Below are positions 1-13,478 of a stretch of DNA of 64,000 nt, piece after piece. The stretch spans positions 643,828 through 707,827 of the forward strand of contig VXAY01004336.1 of the NCBI GenBank assembly GCA_013399855.1. The letters are read 5' to 3'. The notes below the pieces were generated by a model. The model saw only the letters and a list, made by a program, of their open reading frames with translations, searched no databases and was not told the origin of the DNA. Positions within the stretch are counted from its first letter, which is position 1, and every line of letters begins with the position of its first letter. The stretch comes from Oxyruncus cristatus (lineage: Eukaryota > Chordata > Aves > Passeriformes > Cotingidae). The translations under genes and the position numbers were made by a program.

Positions 1-756
1 GCCGGGTCCTGCACTTTGGCCACAACAACCCCCTGCAGTGCTACAGGCTGGGGACAGAGTGGCTGGAGAGTAACCAGACAGAAAGGGATCTGGGAGTTCA
101 GATTGATAAGAAGCTGAACATGAGCCAGCAGTGTGCCCAGGTGGGCAAGAAGGCCAATGGCATCCTGGCCTGGATCAGGAACAGTGTGGCCAGCAGGAAC
201 AGGGAGGTGATTCTGCCCCTGTACTCAGCACTGGTGAGGCCACACCTGGAGTGCTGTGTCCAGTTCTGGGCCCCTCAGTTCAGGAAGGATATTGAGGTGT
301 GGGAGCAGGTCCAGAGAAGAGCAACAAGGCTGGTGAAGGGACTCAAGCACAAGTCCTATGAGGAGAGGCTGAGGGAGCTGGGGTTGTTTAACCTGGAGAA
401 GAGGAGGCTCAGGGGAGACCTCATCACTCTCTACAACTACCTGAGAGGAGGCTGTAGCCAGGTGGGGGTTGGTCTCTCCTCCCAGTTAGCTATCAGTAAC
501 ACAAGAGGGCATGGTTTTAAGCTCTCGCAGGGTGGGTTTAGGCTGGATATTAGGAAGAAATTCTTTACAGACAGAGTAATCAGGCATTGGAATGGGCTGC
601 CCAGGGAGGTGGTGGATTCACCATCCCTGGAGGTTTTTAAGATGAGACTGGATGTGGCACTCAGTGCCATGGTCTAGTAACCACAGTAGTAGTGGATCAA
701 GAGTTGGACTTGATGATCTCAGAGGTCTTTTCCAACCCAGCTGATTCTATGATTCT
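1..756 (+). mobile_element. CR1 LINE, 3' part (5' end outside window)
   Basis: This is the 3' portion of a CR1 non-LTR retrotransposon, the dominant interspersed repeat of birds and other sauropsids. It enters from the left edge already inside the reverse-transcriptase frame. It continues through a short 3' UTR with the usual 'GATGATCTCAGAGGTC' block and ends at the diagnostic CR1 3' terminus ATTCTATGATTCT near base 756. GC content drops sharply to AT-rich intron right after that terminus. The frame is uninterrupted to its natural stop, which suggests a comparatively recent insertion. It sits in the TOX intron upstream of the first visible exon, in the sense orientation. The 5' boundary and any target-site duplication cannot be seen. 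Confidence 0.95.
3..677 (+). CDS. CR1 ORF2 C-terminal fragment (reverse transcriptase end)
   Basis: The frame is open from the window edge to the TAG at 675-677, about 224 codons, with no internal stop. The first in-frame ATG in the window (base 120) is only an internal methionine; readable codons upstream (VLHFGHNN, then [13 protein letters not shown]) match the CR1 reverse-transcriptase C-terminal region. Further recognisable blocks are [40 protein letters not shown] and [14 protein letters not shown]. In the complete element this protein carries an N-terminal endonuclease and a reverse transcriptase that make cDNA at a nicked genomic target. Only the thumb/C-terminal end is present here. 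It is transposon coding sequence and not a host gene. Whether the off-window part is intact cannot be judged. Confidence 0.9.
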   Translation, partial: RVLHFGHNNPLQCYRLGTEWLESNQTERDLGVQIDKKLNMSQQCAQVGKKANGILAWIRNSVASRNREVILPLYSALVRPHLECCVQFWAPQFRKDIEVWEQVQRRATRLVKGLKHKSYEERLRELGLFNLEKRRLRGDLITLYNYLRGGCSQVGVGLSSQLAISNTRGHGFKLSQGGFRLDIRKKFFTDRVIRHWNGLPREVVDSPSLEVFKMRLDVALSAMV

Positions 757-2836
757 TTTCATAGAGATGAATCCCTCCTGGTAGCTGTTGGGTATGTGGA
801 TCTAAGCTCATCAGAATTACAGATACCAAATCTAAGTGTTCATGTGTGGGATAGTGCTGGTCCAGGAGAACACTGTGGATGTTATCCCTTCCTTCATGTC
901 TTTTCCTCCCTGCTTTGTTATTGTGGTATTAGACCTTAAACTTGCTTTAGACACCTTTCTCTTCGCCATGGATTTTATATAATAGTAATTAGCAAATAGT
1001 GTATACGTTGTCCCTAACGCTTTTATTTGGTTTTGCGAAGCTTATACATTGTTACTGAATAAATGTGACATGCTCTCTTTACCATGTTTAAGTCTCCTCT
1101 CCATTTAGCCAGAGTCTATTTTTACTATGTTTCCCCTTGGAAATGTTTCAACTGATGGCTGCATCATGGCTTCTAAGAGCAGGGGCAAATGCAAGTTACG
1201 AAGGTCAGTAGACTCACACCAGTTTCCCATTAAGGAGATAGCAGGGGCAAGAGGAGAGCAAACTCCTGTGCTGGAAGTGAGAAACACAGCTGGAAAGCAT
1301 GGGTAGAATCAAAGTCCTCACATATAATGATTATGATATCACTGGCAAACCTTTTCCTCTCCCTGTTCCGTTGTTTTCATTCTTTGGGATTTTACTTTGG
1401 TCTTTGCAGTGTAGCCTTCCTGCTCTATTTCATGCTAAGATACTTGGTTGTCGGGAAACAAGCAAAGCAACCAAAACCATGGCAGTGTGCATTAGAGTAG
1501 GTTTTTCCTGCATTCAGCAGCTCATTGAAAACATGTAACACTCTTTGGTCTTGGTCTGATTTAAGTTTATGTATACATGCTCATACAGAGGAGAGTAACC
1601 TCAGGCATCAGCACGACATTATTACTATGATGACTAATGAAAAACCCCTTTGTTTATAATTGAGCATTGATTCTTCCCTTGTCCTTCTGCATGAATTCAT
1701 ACACCATACTGTCCTCCATTCGGAAACTCAGATTGGGGAAAACATTTTCTTCCAATAGCTGCTCTTTGAAATTGTGCCCTCATATTCAGTCTTTCTGATG
1801 ATAGTTTTCAGGAGCAGAATGTATTTAAATCTTTGCATTTCCAGAATTAGCAAAAGCAGTGCTCAGAGCACGGCTGCTGTGCTGCAGAGGGTGGAAGTAG
1901 TCTCTGTGCTACAAACCCTGACTGTGGGCATGGGATGTGCAAAGACTGATCACTTTACAAAGGAGTTGGCTATTCTCAGAAAAGCAGAGCAGGTTTTCAG
2001 GTTGAACCACTGCAACTGATCCCTTTAACTCTTTGTTTGGATCATGTATCTAGCTATGCTCACCTTTTTCTTTTAAGAAATATGAGCATACCCACTCCTC
2101 TCCCCCAAATGAGCCTACCTGCTGTACAAAGACTGTAGATAAATAATAGCAATTATCCACCTTGGTGCATTACTCTGACTTTGCCTGTGGCTTTTCCTTG
2201 GATCAGATTGAGTTATATGACTTAATGGCAGCAAACAACAAAAGACTATACAGTTGCTTTGTAGAGTAACTAATATAGATTACTGACAAAATGTGTGAAT
2301 AATTGAGTTTATATATTAGGAAAGAAAAAAAAAGTTTTTTAGACACAGTAAATATATTTTTATAAACACAAAGTATATTAATACTAGGTATGTACTGTTT
2401 CTTTTTCTTTGTAGCAGAATAAATGCATGGTACTTCTGTAAGCATAAAAGCGATATCTTTCTTCACTGTGTAATTCTTGGTCTGAGTAGCAGGGAGTCTT
2501 ATGAACTTTATGAATTTTGTGCCAATATTCATTTTATAAATTGCATTACCTTTTCCACAATTCCCATGAAAAAGGTATTCTGCTAGATGAACACTCTTGG
2601 AAAATTTTAATCAGACCCTTGAAATCTGTTGGAGTTCACCTTCTTTTAAAAAAAAATTTTTCTAATGAAAGCTGTGAAAGTAGCAAAAGTTCTTATGCCT
2701 TAGAGGCAATTCTTCTTCCATACATAATGGTGAAACTTCACTGCTATAATATATGGGTCTTCAAGATATTCTCTTTGTTGAATTGTAGATGCTTAGAAGT
2801 ATGTGAGTTGGTCTCTTTTTGTTTGTTTTGTGTGAC

Positions 2837-2868
<32 letters not shown>

Positions 2869-2921
2869 GACCAGTGTTCATATGATTTTCATAGAACTTT
2901 CCGTTTGTTGTTTTTTTCCAG
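757..2921 (+). other. TOX: TOX intron, 3' part (upstream of first visible exon)
   Basis: This is AT-rich non-coding sequence between the CR1 terminus and the splice acceptor at 2920-2921. It has only short open frames with no recognisable protein motifs. The last 100 bases contain a perfect (TTA) microsatellite followed by a T-rich polypyrimidine tract ending TTTTTTTCCAG. I recognise nothing else in it. Confidence 0.8.
2837..2868. repeat. (TTA)n microsatellite, 32 bp, perfect
   Basis: Ten perfect TTA units plus TT lie only 53 bases before the first visible TOX exon, just upstream of where the branch point should be. A trinucleotide repeat this close to an acceptor is likely length-polymorphic and changes the distance to upstream splicing elements. 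Any functional effect is inference. Confidence 0.95.
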
Positions 2922-3164
2922 TCTTTTCCTGGCCCAAGTCTTGAAAGTGAAGATTTTAACATACCTCCTATAACTCCTCCGTCATTGCCTGACCACTCTC
3001 TGGTGCACTTGAATGAGATAGAGTCTGGGTACCACTCTCTGTGTCATCCCATGAACCACAATGGCCTCCTTCCATTCCACCCACAAAACATGGATCTACC
3101 TGAAATTACAGTTTCCAACATGCTTGGCCAAGATGGGACACTGCTTTCCAATTCCCTCTCTGTG
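2922..3164 (+). CDS. TOX: TOX internal coding exon (N-terminal region, 81 codons)
   Basis: TOX is a nuclear HMG-box factor of developing T cells, exhausted T cells and neural tissue. The exon is preceded by a strong acceptor (T-rich tract, then CAG) and followed by GTAAGC at 3165. It is exactly 243 bp and phase 0 at both ends. The translation opens SFPGPSLESEDFNIPPITPP and includes SGYHSLCHPMNHNGLLPFHP, DLPEITVSNMLGQDG and ends LSNSLSV. It matches the N-terminal part of vertebrate TOX nearly residue for residue, at about residues 57-137 by my recollection of the mammalian protein. This region is acidic and proline-rich and lies upstream of the DNA-binding domain. Differences from mammalian TOX are conservative (for example HLNEIES where mammals have Val). 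It is probably the third coding exon. TOX2, TOX3 and TOX4 share the HMG box but not this stretch at such similarity. Confidence 0.96.
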
Positions 3165-6100
3165 GTAAGCATTTTTAGTCTTTCCCTTCTATTCTGCTCT
3201 AAGTTGCAAAATCGTGAAAACACAGACCTGTTTGAAATCCTCTGAGGGGGCCAACTCCTGCAGCACTCAAGTTTTGGAGCGAGCTGCCCTGACTCTGGGT
3301 GTTACATTGCACTCCCTATGTCAAATCCACCTCCTAACAGAGATGGTGGGGGATTTACAACGGAGTTCCTCAAAGCCAGGATGTTACCCTTTGCTGCTTT
3401 GCGCAGAAGTGCTCCTGTTGTACGGTGTTGTAAATAATGACAAAAAGAGGCTCAAGGCTCTGACTTCCGCTGGAGCAGGGTTTGGATCCAGATGGCTGTT
3501 GTTCTGTGTTTGTCTGACGAGGCTCTTTCCATTCTCATTTGCATGTGCTGAGAGATGTACAAAAATTTAATATCTCCTTTCTTGTTTACCGCACTTTTGG
3601 AAAACAGCAAATGTTATTTCTGATTCTAGGCCAAATCTTATAGCCTTTTTACAGTTCCCAGTCCTTAGCCAGCCAGAATCCAATTGAAATGACTGGACGA
3701 CTTGCTTATAAAGTCTGTCAGATAGTCATTATGGTCGTAATCCTGGGAAGCCTGATATTATAAATCACTTCTTTGAATGTTAAATTGCTAACAACTGCAG
3801 AACTACTACTTCACACGTTACATTTTCAAGTGGGTTTTACAAATAATTAGTATACTTCTTGCATAGCAGCTCTAGACAAGATTATTTCACACTGATGTAC
3901 AATTCTAAGCCAAAGAATTAAAAATCCCATGGAAGAGGATGGAGCCTGGCACTGTGTGGGTCTCACTGCACTTAAAGCACTAGATGGACTGCCCAGGAGC
4001 TGCAGATCCTAACAGCCTGAGTTAAGAATCTCTTTTTCCTGGAGATAAAGGGTCTGGGCTTCTCACCAGAGGATCAGAAACTTGGGGCCCTTTGTCCCAG
4101 CTGGGAGGTTCTGTGCTTAAAGACTGAGGCCGTTTAGGCTTGCAGCTTGCTAGGTCCATACCACAGTATCTAAAAAACCTAAATCAGTCCTGTAAAACTG
4201 GGAGCTGAGGGAGCATATGGAAGTTTGGGGACTGAAGGATCTAGGCTGAGCTCCCCATCAGCCCCTCAGACTAAAAGCCCCAGAGCCAGGGGTCATGGTA
4301 GCTGGAAAACAGTTTAGAACAAAAATCTGCATTGTCACAGAGCTTCATTGCAACCTAATTAAAATAAGGCTGCCTTGATTTCAAGGAGCTCTGCATTCCC
4401 TCTGAGGATGTCCAACGAGCTGTACTGCAGAGGGAACTAGTCTTGGCTTCTTATGTGCTGCTTAGTTGTTATTGATTTACTAGGATATTGCACGCTTTGT
4501 GTTTGAGGTCAGTATCTGACCCCAGGGTTAGATTAAATAATGGGAGGAGTGGGAGAGAGGCAGATCTTCATAAAGACATAAATATGCTCTGTAGAAAGAC
4601 TGAATTTTACTTGTGTATCTACAAAGCTGATGGCATGCATTAAAGAGCATGAGTGAAATCTTGCATAGGGTTCTGAGAATCACAGCTATGAAATTACTTG
4701 GAAAAGTAAGAGAAATGGTTGACACTCCAGTCGACAGAGAGTATTTCATTGAATTGACCTCTTTTAAGCCATAACCACGGCTCAAAACTATGCATTCTTT
4801 TAAGCTATGATGTTCCACATTAACCTCTTGCAACAAGCACTCAACCAAGGGCCTTGAGCTTCTGTAGATAATCACAGTGAATTATTGCATCAAGGGCAAG
4901 TAGAAAAAAGATAAATAATATGACTAGGTGATTTTGCTATTGGGACTTAGTGAAGATGAGAAAAAATGAAAATCAGATGTCAAGAAAATACGTGCTAAAT
5001 TCTGACAGTAATTTCTGAGGATTTTTTCAATAAATAAAGCATGATACTTGAAGTATCATGGGCTAAGTCAACTGTTATCCCTAACTTGCATGCCCTTTGC
5101 ACATAGGAGGGCCTCTTACTTAACAATAGTTTTAACTCAAGCTGTCTTGTCTGTGAAGGGGATTAAGCTACATCTCATGTTAGTAACAACTGGTAGGATG
5201 TTTAACACCACAATTTTGCACTGTTTGGCAGTATGGTTCCTCTGATTTGAATTTGAAAACTTGAGAGAAATTAACTTGAGGAAAATAATTTAACAATTTA
5301 AGTTTTCAGTGAATTCAATGACTTCTTCAGTAAATAGAATGGCCCCATTGTTCTTTCGGCTTTCCATAGATGAAGAAAGAGAGAGGGTTTTGTATGTTCA
5401 GCATTCTCTACTTAGCTTTGAAGCTTTTCTTCATAATCCAGAAAATTTTACATTTTTTTCTTCAATATGACTCTTTTCTCATGCTATTATTCATCTCTAA
5501 GTTTCCTTTTTACTATCTCATCAACCTCTGATCCATTTAACATGTACTTGTCTAAATCACTCTTATATTGCCTCATACAGAATATAAGGCATAAGTTTCT
5601 CCAATCTATCTAAACCCTTGGTTCCATATAATTTCTGGTATATCAAATACTGATAGTGTATTTGAAAACCATGTGTCTCACTTTATTTTTAAGGGCACTA
5701 ATGAGTATTTTTAGATATATTATTCTTAGAAATGAATCTGTTGGCTGTTCCCTATCCCTAATTAATTTCACATCTTCAGCAAATTTTACTTATGTTGGGA
5801 CAAAATCAGCTGCAGTGCAATGTGTCTATGATTGAATTTGGTTATTTTTTTCTTTTCTTTCAACTTTCTTTACTTTCCTTTTAGCCAGTTTTTAACTCAT
5901 GTTGGTATTTTAGTAATAATACCTTCTTTCTTGTCTGTGTTAGAACTAGTGAGTGTTTTTCAGTTTGTGTTATTAATAGGCAAAAAGTTATTAATGCTAG
6001 CCAAATGGGAGAAAGGAAACTCATCTCAGAAACGATGTTGGAAAATACTTTGAACACTGAGTGTAGCATTTTTCTTTCATGTCAACTACCAGGTGTTTTC

Positions 6101-9100
6101 AGACAAAGATTTCTGTGATTTTGGACAGATTGAAAATTGAGGATATATCTTTCCTAAAACCCCTTCGAATCTAACCCCATTAGAATTCCTGGTTTCATAC
6201 TGTGCAGCACTCCCTCTAAGCTGCAGATGAAATCCCTTTGAGTAAGGACTGCAGGATTTGCCCCAAGCTCTGTAAGAATTCTTCTCTGTGGAACTTCTTA
6301 AACACAAACAATAAAAGCCCATACCAGCTCAGTGAATTTGTATTAGAGATCAGCTTCTTACAGATTTTTTTACACTGTGGGAATTCTTTCTGAAAAATTT
6401 TACAATGCTGGGAGATGAAAATTTCTCATTGCCATTGACTGTGCCTAATACTTAAAATCGGAATTAGTCTTCTTTGCATTTTTTTTGGTTGATTCGACTT
6501 TCTATTGCATCCTCACTACTTTTTAAAAAAAATCCAAACAACAAAACCACTAAAGTCTCTCCTTCTCATTATTCTGCTGTCAGTTCATATATTTACTTCT
6601 GTGTTTGTGTATTGATGTTTTCTTCTTAGGTGACATACAGACATATGCACGCATGCACATGCACACTAATTTATACCGTGCTGTCACATACAGATTCTCT
6701 AGATGCTCTTTATTATCAGGGTATCAGGGGTTCAGAAGCCTACAGAATATGTGCAGAATGTGAGGCACAGTGGTATGAACACATGGTCCAGCCCCAGCGT
6801 GGGAGCTCTTTAAAGTCCTCCTTCAAAATGAACATGACTCCTAGTCCTGCTTCTTAATTGGATCCAATTTGATAAAGATAGAGCTGTTTGTTTAGTGAAA
6901 ATGTACTTATGATGCTGTAAACATGTTTGTTTCTATACAATGTAATAGGGGTCCCTTCCTGGTTTTCTATAGTTGAAGGTAAACCTGTGTGGGTTTGGTT
7001 CAGTTCCAGTTGGGGCTTGACCTGCCAGCCCTTCTCTGTTGACATGAGCTTTTCTGAAATACCCAAAAAATATTTCCAAGACTGCAAGAAATACCCTTCT
7101 AACGTTTGCAAACAAATATAATATCCATGTGAGAATGTGTGTTTATCTGTAAAAATGCTTTTGGATGTGTTCTATAAAATGACTTCTTCTGTGTGTTCAA
7201 TTTATAAAAAAAATTATAGACATTTCAGCTTCTTTAGCATACCCTATAAATGATTGCTTTTTTCCCCAAGAAACCAGGGTTAAAAATCACAGTGCTGTTT
7301 TTACATAGAGAAAAGGAAAAAAAAAAAAAAAGCCCTTATTTTTGGAATGCTTTCATTTGTAATCTTGTGCTGATCTTTTTGAAAATGTGGCTTATGGTGG
7401 TATACTAAAGAAAATTTACAAGAAAGAAATAGAAGAGATTTCAGTTTCTTGAAATACTTCAAATTTCTGGGTTTGAAGTCTAATGTGGAAAAGATGTTAA
7501 AAGACAATAAAATCATGAGGTTTATTTCCCAAATGCTCTACTTGTGCTGCCAACAAAAGCCAACATAATGTATATACTTAGGTTTATTGTCATTTTTAGT
7601 ATACAGTCAAGGCACACTTTGAATTCAAAGGCTACTGTAAAACTGTTTTGACAACCACCACATCAGTAGGTAATGTGCAGGACATATGAAAGTGAAGCAA
7701 AAGTGTTTCTTTAGGTCTATAGGGAGTGCAGTACATCAAGGAATTCAGATATATTAGAGCAGCATGAATTTCTAATATGTTGCTCTTATGGAAAAGACCA
7801 CTGGCATATTGAATAATGCTGCTTTCAAAGCAGAGCAGAAAATGTGATTACAGACAATTTCATTGCTGTTTTTAAAATAAATATTTTCAAAATCTTGAGG
7901 TATTTTATTTCATGTAATGCATAAAATATGTAACAGTGGACTAGAGCTAAAGATCTTCTAGGACACAGAAGAGTAGATGATGTCAGCTATAATTATTCAG
8001 ATGTGGAATAATAGAAGCATTAGTTTAAAATAAAATGTGTGTCACAAAGGCCCATGTCCTTATATAAAAAAAGGCAATAAAAAGATGCTTTTTTTTTTTT
8101 TTGCACACTTTGACAGAAGAATAAAGGCAATGAATAATTATTTAACATTATGCCCCTATTCATCAAAGCCTGGACAATTACATTATACTTTTTCATGAAT
8201 TATATTTCTTAGATATGCGACCCATGAGAGAGTAATATCTTAAACAAAATGTGGCACTGTATAGCAGAAAAGAAAGTGAACAGCTATTTTTTTTTTTTTT
8301 TCATTTTTCATCTCAGGTAGTATGAAGCTAGTATTTCTTTTTCACAGGACAGTTAATAATAAACCCAATACAGGAGATTGTTTTTGTTGTACCTTGGACA
8401 TATTTCAGAGATTTTGTTTTACTAGTTTCATACATTTTAGTTTAAATTCAGTATTCATGACTCACATGGAGGCTGACCTATACAGTTGATTTTTTTTTTT
8501 TTTTGCACCTTTAAGCATTAGTACAAACTACAGAATAAAACAGAATTTTTTTATTTCTGATGAACAAGATGAATAACTTTCATAACAACAAAAAAAAGTT
8601 TTCATCTTCTAACCTAAGTGTTGAGATTTGAGTCATGTTTGGATACTTTTTTCTAGCTTGTATTGCATGCCAGAGGTAGCAGATACTTTTTGTCTCTGGT
8701 GAATACTTCGCATTTGTGCCTCATTACCAGGCTCTGGTCTTCAGTTTACATCAAAATTTACTGTTATGCTACACAGACCTGCTGCTACCCCAAATTTTAT
8801 TGCAGTGAGTTATTGCCATCAGAACCACCAAATCATAAAGCTAAGGTCATGGAACATCTTGTGTTAAAGGATTTTTTTTCTCTTATTAAGTAACTTGGTA
8901 TTCTTGCAGGATATCTTTCTTTTCCGTAAAAAATCCAAGCAACCAACAACAAAAATCCTGACGTATTTTACAAGCTGGATTTTTCCACAGAAATAAGCCC
9001 TGTTTGGAAAAAGGTTACAATAGTTAATGTATGTTTTGTCAAACAGCCTAACTATGGGGATACACAGTCAAATCAGCTGATGTCAGTCAGCATAACTTTA

Positions 9101-12049
9101 TTGTCTCCAGTAAAATTATGATGATTTATTCCATCAAGGGCTCTGGGACATCATGTTTATCTTTTTTTTCTTCTGATGTCTGCTACAGTCTTTTGTCATC
9201 AGAAAGGCAACAGAAAGGATATGTAGAGGAGCTGATTAAGATGTAATTTGATCAAGGATTTATAAATACCTGAATGTTGCATATCTGCTACTAGAAGGCT
9301 TTTCACTGTGCTACAAAAACCATCTGATGTCTAGAAATTACAGCTGTATAAAATCAGACTGGAAACAAAGCATGCATTTTTAACAGTGATAGAGATATAC
9401 CGTTTAGCTAATGCACTGTGGGACGTGGTTGGTTCTCTGTACCTGAGGATTGAATTGAAATGGGACATCTCTCAAAAAAGATGTGCTCTGTCTGGGACTG
9501 GACTAATAGACCCCACACTACAGCACGGGGACCAGGACCATTCCATGGGTTACATGGTCCCTGAGTGGTTCTCAGCAATAAACGTCAGTCCGTGCATTCA
9601 TGGAAAGGATAAAATTGCTGGTAGCACCTCCACAGTTTTTCCCGTGTGAGAGAACATCAACAGAGTGGAAAAAACATGCTGTGGGTGCAGGCTGTTATGG
9701 ACCCCACCTTCTTCAGGTCAACTAGGACAAGAATTGCTGTCAAAGTATTTGTGGCTAGACTTTTTCATGAACTTAGCTTTTTTTTCTGGTCTTAAAGTAG
9801 TATCTGGTAAAGTTATACTTTCAGACTCAAAGTCCTAAGAACTTACCTTAAAGATAGAGCAAGTAAATATTTGTACATTACTGTAGGAAAATACTTGTAC
9901 ACAAATGACCAGAACTCTTTTTAGAATTATTCAGAATCTCATTTTTAAAATTGCCAATGAAGCTGTTGATTTACTGTCAGTTAGGAAAAACAGCATTCTG
10001 CTTATTTGAATGTAAGTTTTGAGACTCTGTGTGGCTCACATATTTCACAAATTCAGTAGGAAAACACTTCAGTATAATTTCAAGAAGAAATAACAGGGTG
10101 GCATATTTTATTTCTGAAAACAGCTTTCCATTGAAAATTCTTCGGTGAACTTTTTTTCACCATTACCCATTTCACCGTTACCCATTGTCTGATAGGAATT
10201 TATTTGCTACATAAAAAAGGATGAAAAAGAAATAAGTATAGTTGTATTAATTAGTGTTTTTTAGACTTTAACCTGATAGGCAGAGGCTAAGACATGATGA
10301 ATGTGGCGCAGAGAGAAAGCCTTCAGTTGTGGGTGGTAGATTATACAACACCTCACATGTGAAATACTCACAGTAGTGATTAATATATAAGCAGCATCGT
10401 AGCTGAAAGTGTCAAACAAAACAGATAATAGAGTATGCAAATAGAGAAAACATAACTCTCAGAAAATGTCAGAAATTCAGGGGTTTCAGCAGCAGAGATT
10501 GTTGACTTTAATCTGCTTCTTTTAACATTGCATGTAGTTGTCGAGAACAGAACGATAATGAAATGTTTCTGAAGACTCAGACTTTGGCAAAAAAAAAACC
10601 AACCTTAGTGATCTCAGTCCTGTAGATGGAATAGAAGTGAAATGTCTGTCTCAAAAGCTGTGAACGTGATTTTGTGAAGATAGGAAGGAAGGAGAAGCCC
10701 ACAGTGCAGAAAAGGAGAGTTTTGTGCATCAGGTGGAGTAGCCTCTACTTCCACCTGTTTCATCATTTAAATACATACATTTGCATTCCTCAAAACTCAA
10801 AAGCAGCTGCGAAGGCTGCACATCCTTCGTGGATTTGTACTGCATTCATCATCTCACCCCGTTTTGTTCAGGAATAGAAAGATACCTTGCATGGATGAAA
10901 CCAGTCCCATTATGCATTGTCTAGGTGCCATGTAAATGCTGGAAGTTCAGCTGTGCTGCGTGACTGGGCTGAATGCTGGGACACAAGGAACCCAGAACTT
11001 CATGGTGGTGTCAACCTGCTAGAACAGTGTGTGAATTCTCCTTGCCAAGTTTTGCATGTGTAGAGTCATAGATGTTTAGCAAAATTTTTTATTTATTTTG
11101 GGAGAAAAAACAATGTCTTGTGTTTTTTGATTTTTCTGAGTTGAAGGAATTTGAATGGTCCAATTAATACCCTCACAGGGTTTTTTATCTGTTTTAATAG
11201 TTTTTACAGAGCTTAAAGTATCATAATTTGAGTTTACCAGTGACTTTTTGCAGGAGGAAGGGAAGAAGAAAATTCAACTTGGTACTGGTTTGAGATTTGG
11301 AGAAATAATCAGAAGTAAAAAGTATCTAATTTCTTATTTTTATCCCCTTTTCTTTCACAAGGCAATTAAGAAATGCTTACAGTGTAAGGATGTCTACGCC
11401 TCCCTGCTCCTTTCAATACCATGAAGATTCATTTTAGATTGATGTTTGCCTCTCTGTTCCCCCCTCTCACCTCGCCTTCATTTATACAACATCTGTACAG
11501 AAACACTATGTAAACACCGTGTTGGGGTTCCCTTGGAGCAGCACGTACATGCTTGACCTCCACTCCTAGTGTGACACTGTACTTCAGCCACATGCATGCA
11601 ACTTCAGATCTCTGTAACCTCACTCACACACCGCTGAGCTGCACTTTTCACCATGTTGTACATGCTGTTGCCTCTATATTAAAACAACAGCGTTATGAAA
11701 ATGAATGTCCTTAATTCGTTTTCTGTGCATATCATGGGTGGATGCAGTTACAAAAAAGGACTTAATGTATATAGTGGCAGCAAGAAGCATTATGGAGTGA
11801 GGAACACCTCTAAGGGATGCTTGTGCATATCTTTTAGCTACCAAACCACAAAAAGGAACTCTTCTCATCTCAAGTCACGTGAACAAAGGAATTACAGTTT
11901 ATCTTACGTATTATCAGGGTGTACCCAGCATTCCTGTTTCAAACAACGAGCAGGGACAGAAAAGAGACAAAGGAGATGTTACAGGTGGTGACTTGGCACT
12001 CTCTGTGCATGCCCTGACCTGGAGTTGATGCAGACTGCAGTGCTCAGAG

Positions 12050-12130
12050 TACATACATACATATACATTTATGCCTGGATACACACACAGAGATATATAT
12101 GAACATATATATGTACATATATATGTAAGT
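12050..12130. repeat. Degenerate CATA / CA / TA microsatellite cluster
   Basis: A run of ACATACATACATA passes through ACACACACA into ATATATAT. It includes two tandem copies of the self-complementary 12-mer ACATATATATGT at 12103-12114 and 12115-12126. It is a compound simple repeat inside the large intron. Confidence 0.85.
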
Positions 12131-13433
12131 ATGTTCACACTGTTAATCACTGAAGCCCTCTGCTGGAAAGGGAATGTAAAAGACAGGATGTAGCATCTGC
12201 AATGTCCCCTTATTCCCAAATTGTGGATCCACATTGTTAAACAGAGAGTGAAACTAGAGCTAAATTATTGAAGTAGATGCAACAGATTTAATTAACATAC
12301 TACACGTGGCTGCATTATGTACATTTTTTACCAGATCGCTGGGTTACAATGTCTGATGGTTACTTTAATAATAGGTACTTTTGCTAATTGAGTTAACAAA
12401 GGAAGTAGCCTAGTTGCTTAAAGTGAGATATGGCATACCAAATGGATAACAAGATGAAGCTACTCCATATCACATCTTCAAAATTAGGCTTCCTGACAGT
12501 AATGATATTAAGCTACAGGTGCCTTCACTTCATCCTTACAAAAATTATCTAAACTGAAAAAAAAAAAAAATTGAAATTAGATGGTCCTTTAACAGAAAAA
12601 AGCCCTGTACATGGAGTATTTACAGGATCAGGCCCTTGATGAGAATGCATTGCTTTTTTATTTCCAGATGGGACTTCATTCTAATGCACTTTAAGATTAC
12701 CTTCATTCACACATAAAGAATTTCAGAGATTAACTCAGTAACTAAGCTTCAGTTTCCTACATATGCCCTAATACTCAAGTGTGGGATCTCAGTTTAATGA
12801 ATTTTATTACACTCTCCTTTCTTATAAAGTAGCATAAAAAGTGTTTAGTGCAATAGGCTTAGTCCTGATCTGGATATTAAGTGCGGTTTAAGTTGCCTGA
12901 CAAAAAGTATACGTGTAAAATAACAACTGGCAAAACTTTTAAAAGTTATTTTTTTCGAAGAAAAAAAAAAAACAGAACAACTAAAAAACCCCACCCAGCA
13001 TTTGCAAAATTATGCTAGTGGCACTCTATGTTCTTCTGCAGTGCCTTTCTTGTGTCTTGAAGTGCTTTGCAGTCACTAATTAGCTAAGAAGATAATGTAC
13101 ACAATACAAATAGGTGCTTGCAATATCAGTCCCTCCTGTTTGTCAAGTACTATATTGTAGGATAGAAAAACATTTAGTTCACTAAAAAGCCAGTAATACG
13201 TAATTCATGATCTACAAGGACAGATGAGTCCCAAGTTGAAAAAGGCTGAAAGAAACAGATCTTAAAGGAAGAGGGAGAAGATGACCTTACATACTGGGAC
13301 CCATAATGATGAAAATATTACAAGGAGCTGATTTCCTGTCTGATGGTCAGTAACATGAACTGTGGTGAGAGTCAACTTTCAGTATTAGAACTGGCTGATG
13401 TCCTCAAATGTAATAAAGGCAAGAATTAACTGC

Positions 13434-13478
13434 CATATATAATATATATATTATATATATATAATATATATAATATAA
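13434..13478. repeat. AT-rich palindromic microsatellite
   Basis: About 45 bases are composed only of A and T, as interrupted (TA)n with AATATATA / TATATATT inverted segments. It can fold on itself and is likely unstable in length. Confidence 0.85.

Noticed and set aside
3165..3245. Read-through of the first TOX exon past its donor
   Set aside because: The frame stays open for 26 codons beyond GTAAGC, but similarity to TOX stops exactly at the donor. Retention would truncate the protein, and nothing supports it.
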